Shown: positions 7,961 to 18,008 of the stretch, piece by piece
Layout of the letters: every line of letters begins with the position of its first letter
Numbering within the stretch: the stretch's first letter is position 1
Assembly: GCA_020635515.1 (NCBI GenBank)
Contig: JACJZS010000002.1
Span: 124,001 to 188,000 of the forward strand
Direction: 5' to 3'
Length of the DNA stretch: 64,000 nt
Source: Flavobacteriales bacterium
GTDB taxonomy: Bacteria > Bacteroidota > Bacteroidia > Flavobacteriales > Weeksellaceae
Program-made: the position numbers and the translations under genes
The notes under the pieces: generated by a model
Told to the model about the DNA's origin: nothing
The model's input: only the letters and a program-made list of their open reading frames with translations
Databases searched by the model: none

Positions 7961-8548
7961 TCACTTAGAATTACTTACCAATGCTTTACGAACTCTACTC
8001 AAACTTTCTGGTGTAATCCCCAAATAAGAAGCAATCATTATCTGTGGAACTCTGAGTGGTATATCTGGATACGTCTTTATAAACTGTAAATAACGTTCCT
8101 CTGCTGTTTGGCTCATGAGCATCATCACTCTGTTTTGTAGTGTTCGTATTTGATTGTGCAATAAACGTGTATTAAAGTCTCTAAATTCGCTATAATTACA
8201 TTCTATTTTTTTGATAAACTCATCGTCAATTAACCTTACTTTAGTATTTTCCAATGCTTGAATATAATACTTTGACGGTTCGTTAAAATAAAGACTTTCA
8301 CGATCAGCTACAAACCAACCTTCGGGAGCAAATAGCAATACATGTTCCTTTCCTTTTTCATCTATTGCATACTGACGAAGTAAACCTTGCTCTACAAAAA
8401 GTATATGCTGACAAAACTCTCCCATTTCTAATATATAATCCCCTTTATTATATTCTCTTTCAAAATAATTATCTTCACTAAAAAAAATTTCGCTGATATC
8501 AACTCCCAAATTAGAAGTAAGATACGTTTTTAAATTAAAATGATTCAT
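7961..8548 (-). CDS. Crp/Fnr-family transcriptional regulator
   Basis: 195 residues from the preferred start MNHFNLKTYL (an alternative ATG lies three codons upstream at 8557). Residues ~25-125 form a cyclic-nucleotide-binding-like beta-roll (KGDYILEMGEFCQHILFVEQGLLRQY). A C-terminal helix-turn-helix reads VPQIMIASYLGITPESLSRVRK. There are no Fnr-type N-terminal cysteines, so an iron-sulfur oxygen sensor is unlikely; the ligand is unknown. It is divergent from the MscS gene and lies upstream of pirin in the same direction. The inverted repeat at 7921-7944 makes pirin a plausible target. Confidence 0.85.
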   Translation of the reverse strand: MNHFNLKTYLTSNLGVDISEIFFSEDNYFEREYNKGDYILEMGEFCQHILFVEQGLLRQYAIDEKGKEHVLLFAPEGWFVADRESLYFNEPSKYYIQALENTKVRLIDDEFIKKIECNYSEFRDFNTRLLHNQIRTLQNRVMMLMSQTAEERYLQFIKTYPDIPLRVPQIMIASYLGITPESLSRVRKALVSNSK

Positions 8549-8616
8549 GCTAAGCAATTCTGAGGTTAAAAATAGAAAATTCCTAATAAACTATACGTAG
8601 ATAAAGGTATTTTTAA

Positions 8617-8646
8617 TTGTCTATACATAATATTTAGTTAAATTTG
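8617..8646 (+). promoter_or_regulatory. promoter of the MscS gene
   Basis: TTG at 8617-8619 and TAAATTTG at 8639-8646 with 19-bp spacing, an ideal match to the Bacteroidetes -33/-7 consensus; the ATG follows at 8672. Confidence 0.7.
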
Positions 8647-8671
8647 TTCAAATTAATTTAATATATTATCT

Positions 8672-9541
8672 ATGAAAAATTTACTAAGTACATTTTTACA
8701 AGCAGATGTAATTGAAACAGCAACAACGCCTATTCAAACGCTAATTAACTCTTTGATGGTTGCTATTGGAGAATGGGCACCAAAAATCTTGGGTGCATTA
8801 TTAGCATTAATTGTTGGGTTATGGATTGTTGGAAAGTTGACTCATTTATTAAGAAAAGGTTTAGATAAATCTAAGTTTGACGAAACTTTAAAGCCTTTCT
8901 TAACAACAGTTATCAACTTCTCTCTTAAAGTATTGTTATTCATAATTATAGCTGGTCAAATTGGAGTAGAAACCACCTCTTTTGCAGCTGTTTTAGTAGG
9001 TGTGAGTATGGCAATAGGAGCTGCATTTAATGGTTCTTTAGGTCATATGGCATCAGGAGTTATGCTTCTTATTTTTAAACCTTTTAAAGTAGGAGATTTG
9101 ATAGAAAGCAATGGAACTTTAGGTTTTGTAAGAGAGATTTCAGTATTTGTAACTATACTAGAAACTTTTCAGAATAAAACGGAAATTATCCCTAATGGCT
9201 CTATAACATCAAATAAAATTACCAATTATTCTACTATTGGAAATTTGCGTATAGACATGCCTTTTGGCATTCGTTATGGTGCTGATATAGAAAAAGCAAA
9301 AGAAATTGCACTTACTGTTTTACAAAATGATGCAAATGTTTTAAAAAATCCTGCTCCACGCATAGCGGTAAATAATTTAGGCGAAAACGGTGTAGAATTA
9401 TTGGCATTACCTTATGTTACTATAGATGGATACTGGGACGTTTACTGGGATACTCGCCAAAAAATAGTAGAAGAATTAGGGAAAGCTGGTTATGAAGCTC
9501 CACTTCCTCAACGAGTAGTAAATATCAAAAATCAAGCTTAA
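8672..9541 (+). CDS. small-conductance mechanosensitive channel (MscS family)
   Basis: Inner-membrane tension-gated channel that releases osmolytes on hypo-osmotic shock. Three membrane segments are visible in residues ~25-130, the last being the Gly/Ala-rich pore helix (VLVGVSMAIGAAFNGSLGHMASGVML). The beta domain FKVGDLIESNGTLGFVREI and NKTEIIPNGSITSNKITN follows. Length 289 aa matches the small MscS class, and there is no extra sensor domain. It is a single-gene unit: its own consensus promoter upstream and a strong terminator downstream. Confidence 0.93.
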   Translation: MKNLLSTFLQADVIETATTPIQTLINSLMVAIGEWAPKILGALLALIVGLWIVGKLTHLLRKGLDKSKFDETLKPFLTTVINFSLKVLLFIIIAGQIGVETTSFAAVLVGVSMAIGAAFNGSLGHMASGVMLLIFKPFKVGDLIESNGTLGFVREISVFVTILETFQNKTEIIPNGSITSNKITNYSTIGNLRIDMPFGIRYGADIEKAKEIALTVLQNDANVLKNPAPRIAVNNLGENGVELLALPYVTIDGYWDVYWDTRQKIVEELGKAGYEAPLPQRVVNIKNQA

Positions 9542-9572
9542 TTAAATCCTAATAAAAACCTTTAAAAAGCAA

Positions 9573-9605
9573 AAAAGTGTTCCAAAAATTTGGAACACTT
9601 TTTCT
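9573..9605. terminator. intrinsic terminator after the MscS gene
   Basis: Perfect 12-bp stem AAAAGTGTTCCA / TGGAACACTTTT with a 6-base loop, between two convergent genes; A and T flanks make it usable in both directions. Confidence 0.9.
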
Positions 9606-9628
9606 ATTATACTAACCGCTTCAAATGA

Positions 9629-10495
9629 TTATGAAGTAAAATTTATTAATGCTTCTGATGAGTAAAAGAATTCTGCAAACATAGACTCATTAAAATCCTT
9701 ATCTAAACTCATTCTCAACATTTCTGAAAGTTTAGTTTTTAATGAATAATTTAGTTCGATTAAATCATACAAGATTTGTTTTTCTTGTGCAGATAAATAA
9801 TCTGATTTCATTCCGCTTACAGGGAAAAATATTTTTAATTCTGCATTGTTTTTTCTTAAATCTTTAACTGATTTTTCTTGTGGTTCATACGCAATAGGAT
9901 TTAAAGTTCCTATCAACTCATTTTTAATAATTTCATTTTGCTTATTTAGAATTTCTATCTGCTTGGTAATGATATTATTAATCTTTTTACCTTTATTTGC
10001 ATCATGTAATCTTCTAAGAGTTGTTAGCTGAGAATCTTCTACAATATCATTAAAGTCATTGTAATCAGTAACGTTATCTACATTGTATTTTTTCTTGCTT
10101 TCTACTGTAAATTCATCTACTACTACTTCTGTTTCTTTGATTTTATTTTTCTCTAACCATCTTCTTTTCTCAATGATTTCACGAGCTTTTTCTAACTTTT
10201 CTTTTTCTAATGCAAGCTGATTTGCTTTTCTTTGGATTTTTTCTACATCAGATAGCTCATCATAACTTTTTGTTTCTTCTTTAGATCCAAAGTTTTCTAA
10301 ACTTACCTTTTTTACATCTCCTTTGTATTCTTTAGTTTCCGCATATTCAGGATTATCTAAATAAACGACTGTAGTATATAACTGCTTATTATTTAATTTT
10401 TGAGAATTATATACTTGAGAAACCAACGTTCCATTTTGTGCAATACTAAAACTGAACTGTAATACCAAACCTAAAAATAATAAAGTACTTTTCAT
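9629..10495 (-). CDS. exported Lys/Glu-rich protein, function unknown
   Basis: 288 residues with a clear signal peptide (MKSTLLFLGLVLQFSFSIAQ). The middle is charged and helical (NQLALEKEKLEKAREIIEKRR, at ~95-115), followed by a mixed C-terminal region. No known domain or active site is recognised, and no outer-membrane anchor or sorting domain is seen. A TACATTTG element on the minus strand at 10525-10532 is its likely promoter. It shares a bidirectional terminator with the MscS gene and appears monocistronic. Confidence 0.75.
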   Translation of the reverse strand: MKSTLLFLGLVLQFSFSIAQNGTLVSQVYNSQKLNNKQLYTTVVYLDNPEYAETKEYKGDVKKVSLENFGSKEETKSYDELSDVEKIQRKANQLALEKEKLEKAREIIEKRRWLEKNKIKETEVVVDEFTVESKKKYNVDNVTDYNDFNDIVEDSQLTTLRRLHDANKGKKINNIITKQIEILNKQNEIIKNELIGTLNPIAYEPQEKSVKDLRKNNAELKIFFPVSGMKSDYLSAQEKQILYDLIELNYSLKTKLSEMLRMSLDKDFNESMFAEFFYSSEALINFTS

Positions 10496-10870
10496 ATCAA
10501 TTCGTTTTTAAATTATTTATATCGCAAATGTACATACAGGAAAGTGTTTCTCATACAATTACCTATTAAAAAGATACAAAAGGCTTTATTTTTAATTAAA
10601 AATTGATCAAACCTTATATTATTCTCAATTTTAAGTATATATAAATATTAAATTCATAATTAAATACGTAAAAATGACCTATTTTTTGATGATTTAATAA
10701 TTAACAGAATGACGTAAAATAAGAACAAATAAAAAATACAAGTAAAATACTGATTAAAAGAAACATAAATATATTTTGGTGTAGTAAAAACACTTAGATT
10801 AAATCCTTTTATACAAAGGAATAGAGGGGAATTTAAATTTATAATTCTTTATTTTTTCGCTTAAAAATGA
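10496..10870. other. AT-rich intergenic region without recognisable genes
   Basis: About 375 bp between an exported-protein gene and the purH terminator. It contains the -7 element for the left gene at 10525-10532 and otherwise only very AT-rich sequence with no ORF having a plausible start and no obvious repeats. A small RNA cannot be excluded. Confidence 0.5.
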
Positions 10871-10906
10871 AAAACAAGCATTCTGACGATGCAAAATGCT
10901 TGTTTT
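10871..10906 (-). terminator. purH terminator
   Basis: Twelve-bp perfect stem AAAACAAGCATT / AATGCTTGTTTT with a 12-base loop, 26 bp beyond the purH stop in the direction of its transcription, with a T tract on that strand. Confidence 0.85.
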
Positions 10907-10931
10907 TATTCGTTTATTTAAAGAATGAAAC

Positions 10932-12443
10932 TTAATGAAGAAAATGTCTCATACCAGTAAATACCATAGGTATATCGTATTCATTGCACGCCTCAATACT
11001 TTCTTCATCTCTCATAGAACCTCCTGGTTGTATAATTGCTTTTATACCATACTGTTTTGCTGTATCTACCACATCTCTAAAAGGGAAAAATGCATCAGAC
11101 GCCATTACTAAATCTCCATCAAACTTTTTACGAGCTTCTTTAAGTGCATGTTCTGCTGCCCAAATTCTATTTACTTTTCCTCCACCAATTCCTAATGCTT
11201 GATTTTCATTCGCCACAACTATAGCATTAGACTTCACATATTTGCATACTTTCTGTGCAAAAATTAGTGTTTCCAACTGCTTTTCTGATGGTTTACTCTC
11301 GGTAACGGTTTTAAACTCATGCGAAAACTGATTATCTACCGATTGTACTACCAATCCTCCATCTACTTTTACAAGAGTAGTTCTGTCCAGTAAATCTACT
11401 TTTGTTTTAATGATACGTAGATTCTTTTTCTTTTTTAATACTTTAAGAGCATCATCATCGAAATCAACAGCAACTACTATTTCTAAGAATGTTTTTACTA
11501 ATTCATCTGCTGTTTCTTTATCTACTTTATAGTTCATTGCTACAATCCCTCCAAATATTGAAACAGGATCGCACTCATGTGCTTTGGTATACGTTTCTAC
11601 TGGTGTTTCACCAATAGCTACGCCACAAGGTGTTGAATGTTTTACTGCACAGCAAGCAAGATTGCTTTTAAATTCACAAACCACTTTCCAAGCTAAATCC
11701 ATATCACGGATATTATTAAATGAAAGCTCTTTTCCTCCTAATTGTTCAAAATCTTTCATTGCACCTTCTTGAACCGTATCTACATAATAACTTGCTTTTT
11801 GATGTGGATTTTCTCCGTATCTTAAATCTGATACTTTTTTGTAGGAAGCAACAAAATAGTCTGGAAAATCTTGTTCTAATAAAATTCTAGAAATTGCAGC
11901 ATCGTAAGCAGCTGTTAAGTTAAATACTTTTCCTGCAAGCATTTTTCTTGTTTCCAACGTGGTGTTTCCTTGCTCTTCTATTTCTGATTGAATCAACTGA
12001 TAATCAGAAGCATTACATACCACAGTTACATCAAAAAAAGATTTTGCTGCAGAACGAAGCATCGAAGGACCTCCTATATCTATAAATTCTACTTTTTGTT
12101 CTAAATCCATTTCTTTCCCTGCATTTTCAAAGAATGGATATAAATTCACAGCAACCAAATCTATAGTATCTATACCATGTTTTTGTATGGTTTCCATATG
12201 CTCTGGCGTGTTCCTTTTTGCTAAAATACCACCATGAATAGAGGGATGTAAAGATTTAACTCTTCCGTCTAATATTTCAGGAAAATTAGTAATATCTTTT
12301 ACTTCCACTGGATTTAATCCATTATCTTTTAAATACTTGAAAGTACCTCCTGTTGATAAAAGACGATACTCTTTTGATACTAAAAACTGAGCAAATTCTA
12401 AAATTCCTGTTTTATCTGATACTGATAGTAATGCCGTTTTCAT
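10932..12443 (-). CDS. purH: bifunctional AICAR formyltransferase / IMP cyclohydrolase
   Basis: Last two steps of purine synthesis: formylation of AICAR and ring closure to IMP. The N-terminal MGS-like cyclohydrolase domain (MKTALLSVSDKTGILEFAQF, then LSTGGTFKYLKDNG and DGRVKSLHPSIHGGILAKR) spans ~1-195. The AICAR formyltransferase domain follows (DLRYGENPHQKASYY, VKHSTPCGVAIG, and SDAFFPFRDVVD near the end). Length 503 aa is complete. The minus-strand promoter TATATTTG lies at 12473-12480, and a terminator follows. It is a single gene in the cytosolic purine pathway. Confidence 0.97.
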   Translation of the reverse strand: MKTALLSVSDKTGILEFAQFLVSKEYRLLSTGGTFKYLKDNGLNPVEVKDITNFPEILDGRVKSLHPSIHGGILAKRNTPEHMETIQKHGIDTIDLVAVNLYPFFENAGKEMDLEQKVEFIDIGGPSMLRSAAKSFFDVTVVCNASDYQLIQSEIEEQGNTTLETRKMLAGKVFNLTAAYDAAISRILLEQDFPDYFVASYKKVSDLRYGENPHQKASYYVDTVQEGAMKDFEQLGGKELSFNNIRDMDLAWKVVCEFKSNLACCAVKHSTPCGVAIGETPVETYTKAHECDPVSIFGGIVAMNYKVDKETADELVKTFLEIVVAVDFDDDALKVLKKKKNLRIIKTKVDLLDRTTLVKVDGGLVVQSVDNQFSHEFKTVTESKPSEKQLETLIFAQKVCKYVKSNAIVVANENQALGIGGGKVNRIWAAEHALKEARKKFDGDLVMASDAFFPFRDVVDTAKQYGIKAIIQPGGSMRDEESIEACNEYDIPMVFTGMRHFLH

Positions 12444-12543
12444 TTAGCTAATTTCGTTTTTAATTTAATATGCAAATATAGCACTTTTAAAACATACTGT
12501 TAATTTAACCTAAAGCCAATATTAACAATTTATTAAGAGGAAA

Positions 12544-13722
12544 TTATAGATTTTCAATTATAATGGAGCTAGCTCCTCCTCCTCCGTTGCATATTCCTAT
12601 TGCTCCGTATTTTCCATTGTTTTGCTTTAGCACATTTATTAAAGTAACTAAAATACGAGAACCACTGCTTCCTAGAGGATGTCCCAAAGAAACTGCTCCT
12701 CCATTTACGTTGACTTTTTCAGGATTCAAATCAAGGATTTTCATGTTTGCCAAACCAACTACAGAGAATGCTTCATTAAGTTCAAAATAATCAATATCAT
12801 CTAACGTTAAACCTGCTTTTTCTACTGCTTTTGGTAACGACAAAGATGGTGCTGTGGTAAAGAACATTGGTTCATGAGCTGCATCTGCGTAAGAAACAAT
12901 TCTAGCTAGTGGTTTTATATTTAATTCTTCCGCTTTTTTCGCTGACATTAAAATTAAAGCAGAAGCTCCGTCATTAAGTGTTGACGCGTTTGCTGGAGTT
13001 ATTGTTCCGTCTTTTTTGAATACTGTTGGTAATTTTGAAACTTTATCGAAATTCACATTTTTATATTCCTCATCTTCTGAAACAATAATAGGCTCTCCTT
13101 TTCTTTGTGGAACTGAAACAGGAATTACTTCCTCATTGAATTTTCCATCTTCCCAAGCTTTTGCTGACTTTTTATATGAATTGATTGCAAACTCATCTTG
13201 TTCTTCGCGAGAAATAGAGTACTTGCTTGCACATTCTTCTGCACAAACTCCCATGTGTTGATTGTTATAAACATCTGTTAATCCATCATAAACTAATCCA
13301 TCTACCAAGGTTTGATTCCCTAATTTCTGACCAGTTCTCGCCGTTTTTAAATAGGAAGGAACTTGTGACATATTTTCTGTTCCTCCTACCACTACTATAT
13401 CGTTATCTCCACATTTTATACTTTGTGCTCCTATAATAATTGACTTAGAACCTGATGCACAAACTTTATTTATAGTTGTACATGGAACATTATCAGCAAT
13501 TCCTGCTTTTATAGCAACTTGACGAGCAGGTGCCTGACCTAATCCTGCTTGAAGAACATTTCCAAAAAATACTTCATCTACCAAATTAGGTTTGAGGTTA
13601 ATTTTTTCCAATGCTCCTTTTACAGCTGTAGCACCCAAATCGGTTGCCGAAACTGAGGATAAACTTCCCATAAAACTTCCCATTGGAGTTCGTACTGCGG
13701 AAACAATTACTACGTCGTTCAT
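12544..13722 (-). CDS. acetyl-CoA acetyltransferase (thiolase)
   Basis: Catalyses reversible condensation of two acetyl-CoA to acetoacetyl-CoA, or cleaves beta-ketoacyl-CoA. The nucleophile Cys88 is in TTINKVCASGSKS, the catalytic His is in NGGAVSLGHPLGSSGSR, and the second Cys is in GICNGGGGASS. At 392 aa and with no partner subunit next to it, a biosynthetic (type II) thiolase is more likely than a fatty-acid-oxidation one, but this is not certain. It stands alone between purH and WbqC. A near-consensus TACCTTCG element precedes it on the minus strand. Confidence 0.92.
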   Translation of the reverse strand: MNDVVIVSAVRTPMGSFMGSLSSVSATDLGATAVKGALEKINLKPNLVDEVFFGNVLQAGLGQAPARQVAIKAGIADNVPCTTINKVCASGSKSIIIGAQSIKCGDNDIVVVGGTENMSQVPSYLKTARTGQKLGNQTLVDGLVYDGLTDVYNNQHMGVCAEECASKYSISREEQDEFAINSYKKSAKAWEDGKFNEEVIPVSVPQRKGEPIIVSEDEEYKNVNFDKVSKLPTVFKKDGTITPANASTLNDGASALILMSAKKAEELNIKPLARIVSYADAAHEPMFFTTAPSLSLPKAVEKAGLTLDDIDYFELNEAFSVVGLANMKILDLNPEKVNVNGGAVSLGHPLGSSGSRILVTLINVLKQNNGKYGAIGICNGGGGASSIIIENL

Positions 13723-13869
13723 ATCTATTTTATTTTATTGCGAAGGTAACTATTTTTAATTAAATCGTAGAGCTTGTCTTACTCTATATTTTATTAGAAT
13801 GAACCTTATACAAATTAATTTCCTTTGTCTACCTTTGTAAAAATCAAAATACTTTTAAAACAAATAACT

Positions 13870-14442
13870 ATGGATACGTTTCCGTTATTATATTTCCCTC
13901 CTATTTCTTATTTCATTTACTGGAAGAAATCTATAAATTCGTGTTTAGAAAAATTTGAAAACCTTCCAAAACAAACCTACAGAAATCGAATGTCTATACT
14001 TACACCTAATGGTAAAAAAGACATCACTATTCCCATCAACCATAACGGAACAAGACTTTATAAAGATGTAAAAATTAGCTTTGCTGAAAATTGGCAACGC
14101 AATCACTGGAGAACACTACAAATGTCTTATCAAAGCTCTCCTTATTTTGAATACTTTGAAGACGAACTCAAAGAACTTATTTTCTTTGAAACCGAAAACC
14201 TTTTTGAGTATAACCTCAATGCATTTAATTGGTTGCTTAAAAAATTAAACCTAAACTCAGATTATACTTTTACTGATGAATACCAAAAAGATGTAAATCA
14301 AGATTACCGAAACTTCTTTAATCCTAAAAAAGAAAGTCAGACTCAACTAGAACCTTACATACAAGTTTTTTCCGACCGATTTGACTTTATAAATGATTTA
14401 TCCATCTTTGATTTCCTTTGCAATAACGGACCTAAATTCTAG
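13870..14442 (+). CDS. WbqC-family protein
   Basis: 190-residue cytosolic protein of the WbqC family. WbqC relatives occur in surface-polysaccharide loci, but the flavobacterial version is a widely conserved stand-alone gene of unclear role. Family-like segments are PISYFIYWKK near the start, KKDITIPINH and SFAENWQRNHWRTLQMSYQSSPYFEYF in the middle. The frame reaches back to TTG 13825, but TACCTTTG at 13830-13837 is the promoter, so ATG 13870 is the start. It is convergent with the pseudouridine synthase gene, only 15 bp apart. Confidence 0.82.
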   Translation: MDTFPLLYFPPISYFIYWKKSINSCLEKFENLPKQTYRNRMSILTPNGKKDITIPINHNGTRLYKDVKISFAENWQRNHWRTLQMSYQSSPYFEYFEDELKELIFFETENLFEYNLNAFNWLLKKLNLNSDYTFTDEYQKDVNQDYRNFFNPKKESQTQLEPYIQVFSDRFDFINDLSIFDFLCNNGPKF

Positions 14443-14457
14443 TAATTTGAATCGACT

Positions 14458-15165
14458 TTATATTTCTTTTGATGAATCTTGAATTAATTCATAAAGTTGA
14501 GTGAGTTCTTTCTTGGTAAACTTTCTATACTTTCCCGTAGGAATATCCAAATTGATGTGCATAATTCGGATTCGTTGTAAATCTTTTACGTTGTAGTTTA
14601 AATATTCACACATTCTACGAATTTGTCGATTCATTCCTTCGGTAAGAACAATAAGAAACTCATAATCATTCAATTTAGTTAGTTTGCATTTCTTTGTCAT
14701 TTTTCCTAAAATTGGAATTCCACTAGACATTCTAGAAATAAACCTTTCATCTATCTTTTTATCAACTCGAACTTTGTATTCTTTTTCGTGGTTGTTTTTG
14801 GAACGTAAAACTTTGTTTACTAAATCTCCATCAGAAGTCATAAAAATAAGTCCATGAGAATTTTTATCTAATCTTCCTACGGGAAAAATTCGTTTCGGAT
14901 AATTGATAAAACTAATAATGTTTCCTCTTTTCCGAACATCTGTAGTACATTCAATTCCTTTTGGTTTATTAAAAATTAAATACTCAAATTTTTCTTCTTT
15001 CCGTGAAACTACTTTTCCTTGTACTTTTACTTCATCAGATTCGTCTACTTGTGAACCAAGTTCGGCAAGAGTTCCGTTTATGAAAACCTCTTTATCTTGA
15101 ATGAATTTATCTGCTTTTCTCCTAGAACAAAAACCAATCTCACTTAAATATTTATTTATTCTCAT
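14458..15165 (-). CDS. rluF: 23S rRNA pseudouridine synthase (RluB/RluF/RsuA type)
   Basis: Converts a uridine in rRNA to pseudouridine. An N-terminal S4 RNA-binding domain (MRINKYLSEIGFCSRRKADK, then VFINGTLAELGSQV) covers ~1-60. The catalytic Asp is in FPVGRLDKNSHGL, and GMNRQIRRMCEYL is the conserved motif III. Length 235 aa fits RluF-like enzymes (23S position 2604) better than RluB, but the exact target base is inferred. It is followed downstream by the convergent WbqC gene. It lies 35 bp after polA in the same direction and may be co-transcribed with it. Confidence 0.85.
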   Translation of the reverse strand: MRINKYLSEIGFCSRRKADKFIQDKEVFINGTLAELGSQVDESDEVKVQGKVVSRKEEKFEYLIFNKPKGIECTTDVRKRGNIISFINYPKRIFPVGRLDKNSHGLIFMTSDGDLVNKVLRSKNNHEKEYKVRVDKKIDERFISRMSSGIPILGKMTKKCKLTKLNDYEFLIVLTEGMNRQIRRMCEYLNYNVKDLQRIRIMHINLDIPTGKYRKFTKKELTQLYELIQDSSKEI

Positions 15166-15200
15166 TCTCCATTATAATTCATAATTAACAATTCATAATT

Positions 15201-18008
15201 CTAATGTGCTTCCAACCAATTTTTTCCTGCTCCGATTTCTACTACAAGAGGAACTTCGGTTTTGTACGCATTTTCCATTTCTGATTTTATAATTGGCTTT
15301 ATGATTTCTAATTCTTCTTTTGGAACTTCAAAAATTAATTCATCATGAACTTGCAAAAGCATTTTGGTTTTTAATTTTTCTGCATTTAATCTATCAAAAA
15401 GTTTTATCATCGCTATTTTTATAATATCAGCTGCCGTTCCTTGCACAGGAGCATTTACTGCATTCCTTTCTGCGTGCGAACGAACAATTGCATTTGCTGA
15501 ATGAATATCTTGCAAATAACGTCTTCTTCCGAGTAATGTTTCTACATATCCATGTTCTCTTGCAAACTCTACTTGTTTTTCCATAAACAACTTCAAATTT
15601 GGGTATGTTTCAAAATACGCATCAATAAGTTCTTTAGATTCTTTTCTAGAAAGTCCTGTTTGTTCGGAAAGTCCAAAAGAAGAAACACCATAAATAATTC
15701 CAAAATTAACCGTTTTTGCTTGACTTCTCTGCTCGCGAGTAACCTCATCTATAGAAACATCAAAAAGTTTAGATGCAGTTGAGCTATGAATATCCATACC
15801 ATTTATGAAATCATTTTTCATTGCGATTTCGTTACTCATTTCGGCAATTAATCGAAGTTCTATTTGAGAATAATCTGCTGCAACAAGTACATGATTTTCA
15901 TCTTTTGCAATAAACGCTTTTCTAATTTCTCTTCCTCTTTCGGTTTTAATTGGAATATTTTGCAAATTGGGATTATTCGATGCAAGTCGTCCTGTTTGTG
16001 CAACTGCTTGAGCAAAAGTGGTATGCACTCTGTTTGTTGTAGGATTAATTTCTTTTGGTAACGAATCCACATAGGTAGATTTGAGTTTTTGAATTTGCCT
16101 GTATTGTAAAATTAAATCAATAATCGGATGTTTGGATTGTAATTTCAGAAGAACTGATTCAGAAGTTTGGTATTGTCCTGTTTTGGTTTTCTTTGCTTTA
16201 CTGTCAATTTTTAAGTCCTCAAAGAGAATATCTCCAAGCTGTTTTGGCGAATTAAGATTAAATTCTTTTCCTGTAATCTCAAATATTTGTTTTTCTAGAT
16301 TAATTAAATCCTCATTTAGTTCACTCGACATTAAATCCAAAACACTTGTATCTAAAGCAATTCCTTGGTATTCCATATCTGCAAGAACAGACATAAGCGG
16401 AGACTCTATTTCCTTAAAAATGGAATAGGTATTAGTTTCTTTTAATTTAATGGAAAAAATTTCTTTAAGCTGTAAAGTGATGTCCGTATCTTCTACAGCA
16501 TATTCTTTTTGCTTTTCGAGTTCTATATTTTTAAAGTTTTGATTCTTTTTAGGAATTCCTTCAAATAAATCATCAAATTTAATTGTAGAATAGTTTAAAT
16601 AATTTTCCGCCAATACATCTAATCCGTGTCTAGAATTCGGTTGAATAAGATAATGAGCGAGCATGGTATCAAATAACTCTCCTTTGGGCTCTAAATCATA
16701 CTTTTTCAAAACTTTAGTATCAAATTTCAAATTATGTCCTATTTTTTTTATATTTTCATTATGGAATAATTCTTTTAATGAATCAATTTTAACTTTATTT
16801 TCCTCATTATTTTCAGAAAAAGGAACATAATATCCTTTATTTTTTTCATACGAAAATGCAATTCCTACCAATTTTGCATTGATTTCATCTAAAGAATCCG
16901 TTTCGGTATCAAAACAAATCCACGGTTTGCTTTGTAAAGTTTTAATCATCAATGAAAGAGCAAATTCATCATTTACTAATTGGTATAAATGTGGAGTTTT
17001 TTCTAAATTTTGAATTGTTTCTGCTTGTTCGGTAGTACTTTCTTCTGAAACAGCATCAAAAAGAGAAAGTTGAGCATTAGAGGCGTCTTTTTTTTCTATT
17101 TTTTTGGCACTTTCAGTTGTTTCTTGTAAAAATATTTTCTGTATATTTTCATACGTTCTTCTGAATTCCAATTCTTGAAAAAGAGATTGAATTTCTTCCC
17201 AATTTGGAGAATCCAACGTCAGCTTTTCTGGTTCGAAATCAATAGGGACTTCGGTATTTATAGTCGCTAGCTTTTTAGATAAAAGACCTAACTCTTTATT
17301 TTCTTCTACTTTTTCTTTCATTTTTCCTTTTAGTTGATTGGTATTTTCTAAAAGGTTTTCAAGCGAACCAAACTCTTTAATGAACTTTTTAGCGGTCTTC
17401 TCTCCTACTCCTGGTAATCCTGGAATGTTATCTACAGAATCCCCCATCATTCCCAATAAATCAATTACCTGACTGGGATTTTCTACTTCGTATTTCTGTT
17501 TTACTTCATTTACACCTAAAATTTCTATATCATTTCCTCTACTAGAAGGTTTATACATAAAAATATTCTCGGAAACCAATTGAGCAAAATCCTTATCAGG
17601 AGTTACCATATAGGTTTTGTATCCGTTTTGTTCTGCTTTTTTTGCCAGCGTTCCTATTACATCATCTGCTTCGTATCCTTCCATTCCTATAATTGGAATA
17701 TGCATAGCTTTAATGATTTGCTGAATATAAGGAACGGCAACTTTTATCGCTTCTGGAGTTTCTTCTCTATTTGCTTTGTATTCTGTATAATCTTCATGTC
17801 GGAAAGTTTTTCCTCCAACATCAAAACAAACGGCAATATGCGTAGGTTTTTCTTTTTTTATAAGTTCTAAAAGGGAATTAGTAAATCCAAAAATAGCGGA
17901 AGTATTTAAGTTTTTAGAATTAATTCTAGGATTTTTTATAAATGCATAGTATGCACGAAAAATTAAAGCGTATGCATCTAGTAAAAATAGGCGATTATCG
18001 TTGTTCAT
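15201..18008 (-). CDS. polA: DNA polymerase I
   Basis: Full-length 935-aa polymerase with three domains. The 5'-3' exonuclease (residues ~1-290) includes DGYEADD-type sequence EGYEADDVIGTLAKK and the helix-hairpin-helix GLPGVGEKTAKKF. The 3'-5' exonuclease still has its metal ligands (CFDTETDSLDE, and HNLKFDTKVL). The polymerase has motif A AADYSQIELRLIAE, motif B RSQAKTVNFGIIYG and motif C LLQVHDELIFEV, so all activities should be retained. Proofreading being intact is worth noting because some lineages lose it. Role: Okazaki-fragment maturation and excision repair. Confidence 0.97.
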   Translation of the reverse strand: MNNDNRLFLLDAYALIFRAYYAFIKNPRINSKNLNTSAIFGFTNSLLELIKKEKPTHIAVCFDVGGKTFRHEDYTEYKANREETPEAIKVAVPYIQQIIKAMHIPIIGMEGYEADDVIGTLAKKAEQNGYKTYMVTPDKDFAQLVSENIFMYKPSSRGNDIEILGVNEVKQKYEVENPSQVIDLLGMMGDSVDNIPGLPGVGEKTAKKFIKEFGSLENLLENTNQLKGKMKEKVEENKELGLLSKKLATINTEVPIDFEPEKLTLDSPNWEEIQSLFQELEFRRTYENIQKIFLQETTESAKKIEKKDASNAQLSLFDAVSEESTTEQAETIQNLEKTPHLYQLVNDEFALSLMIKTLQSKPWICFDTETDSLDEINAKLVGIAFSYEKNKGYYVPFSENNEENKVKIDSLKELFHNENIKKIGHNLKFDTKVLKKYDLEPKGELFDTMLAHYLIQPNSRHGLDVLAENYLNYSTIKFDDLFEGIPKKNQNFKNIELEKQKEYAVEDTDITLQLKEIFSIKLKETNTYSIFKEIESPLMSVLADMEYQGIALDTSVLDLMSSELNEDLINLEKQIFEITGKEFNLNSPKQLGDILFEDLKIDSKAKKTKTGQYQTSESVLLKLQSKHPIIDLILQYRQIQKLKSTYVDSLPKEINPTTNRVHTTFAQAVAQTGRLASNNPNLQNIPIKTERGREIRKAFIAKDENHVLVAADYSQIELRLIAEMSNEIAMKNDFINGMDIHSSTASKLFDVSIDEVTREQRSQAKTVNFGIIYGVSSFGLSEQTGLSRKESKELIDAYFETYPNLKLFMEKQVEFAREHGYVETLLGRRRYLQDIHSANAIVRSHAERNAVNAPVQGTAADIIKIAMIKLFDRLNAEKLKTKMLLQVHDELIFEVPKEELEIIKPIIKSEMENAYKTEVPLVVEIGAGKNWLEAH

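Noticed and set aside
10496..10931. Candidate small gene in the gap before purH
   Set aside because: No frame with a plausible start and composition; only a promoter element and the purH terminator are supported.
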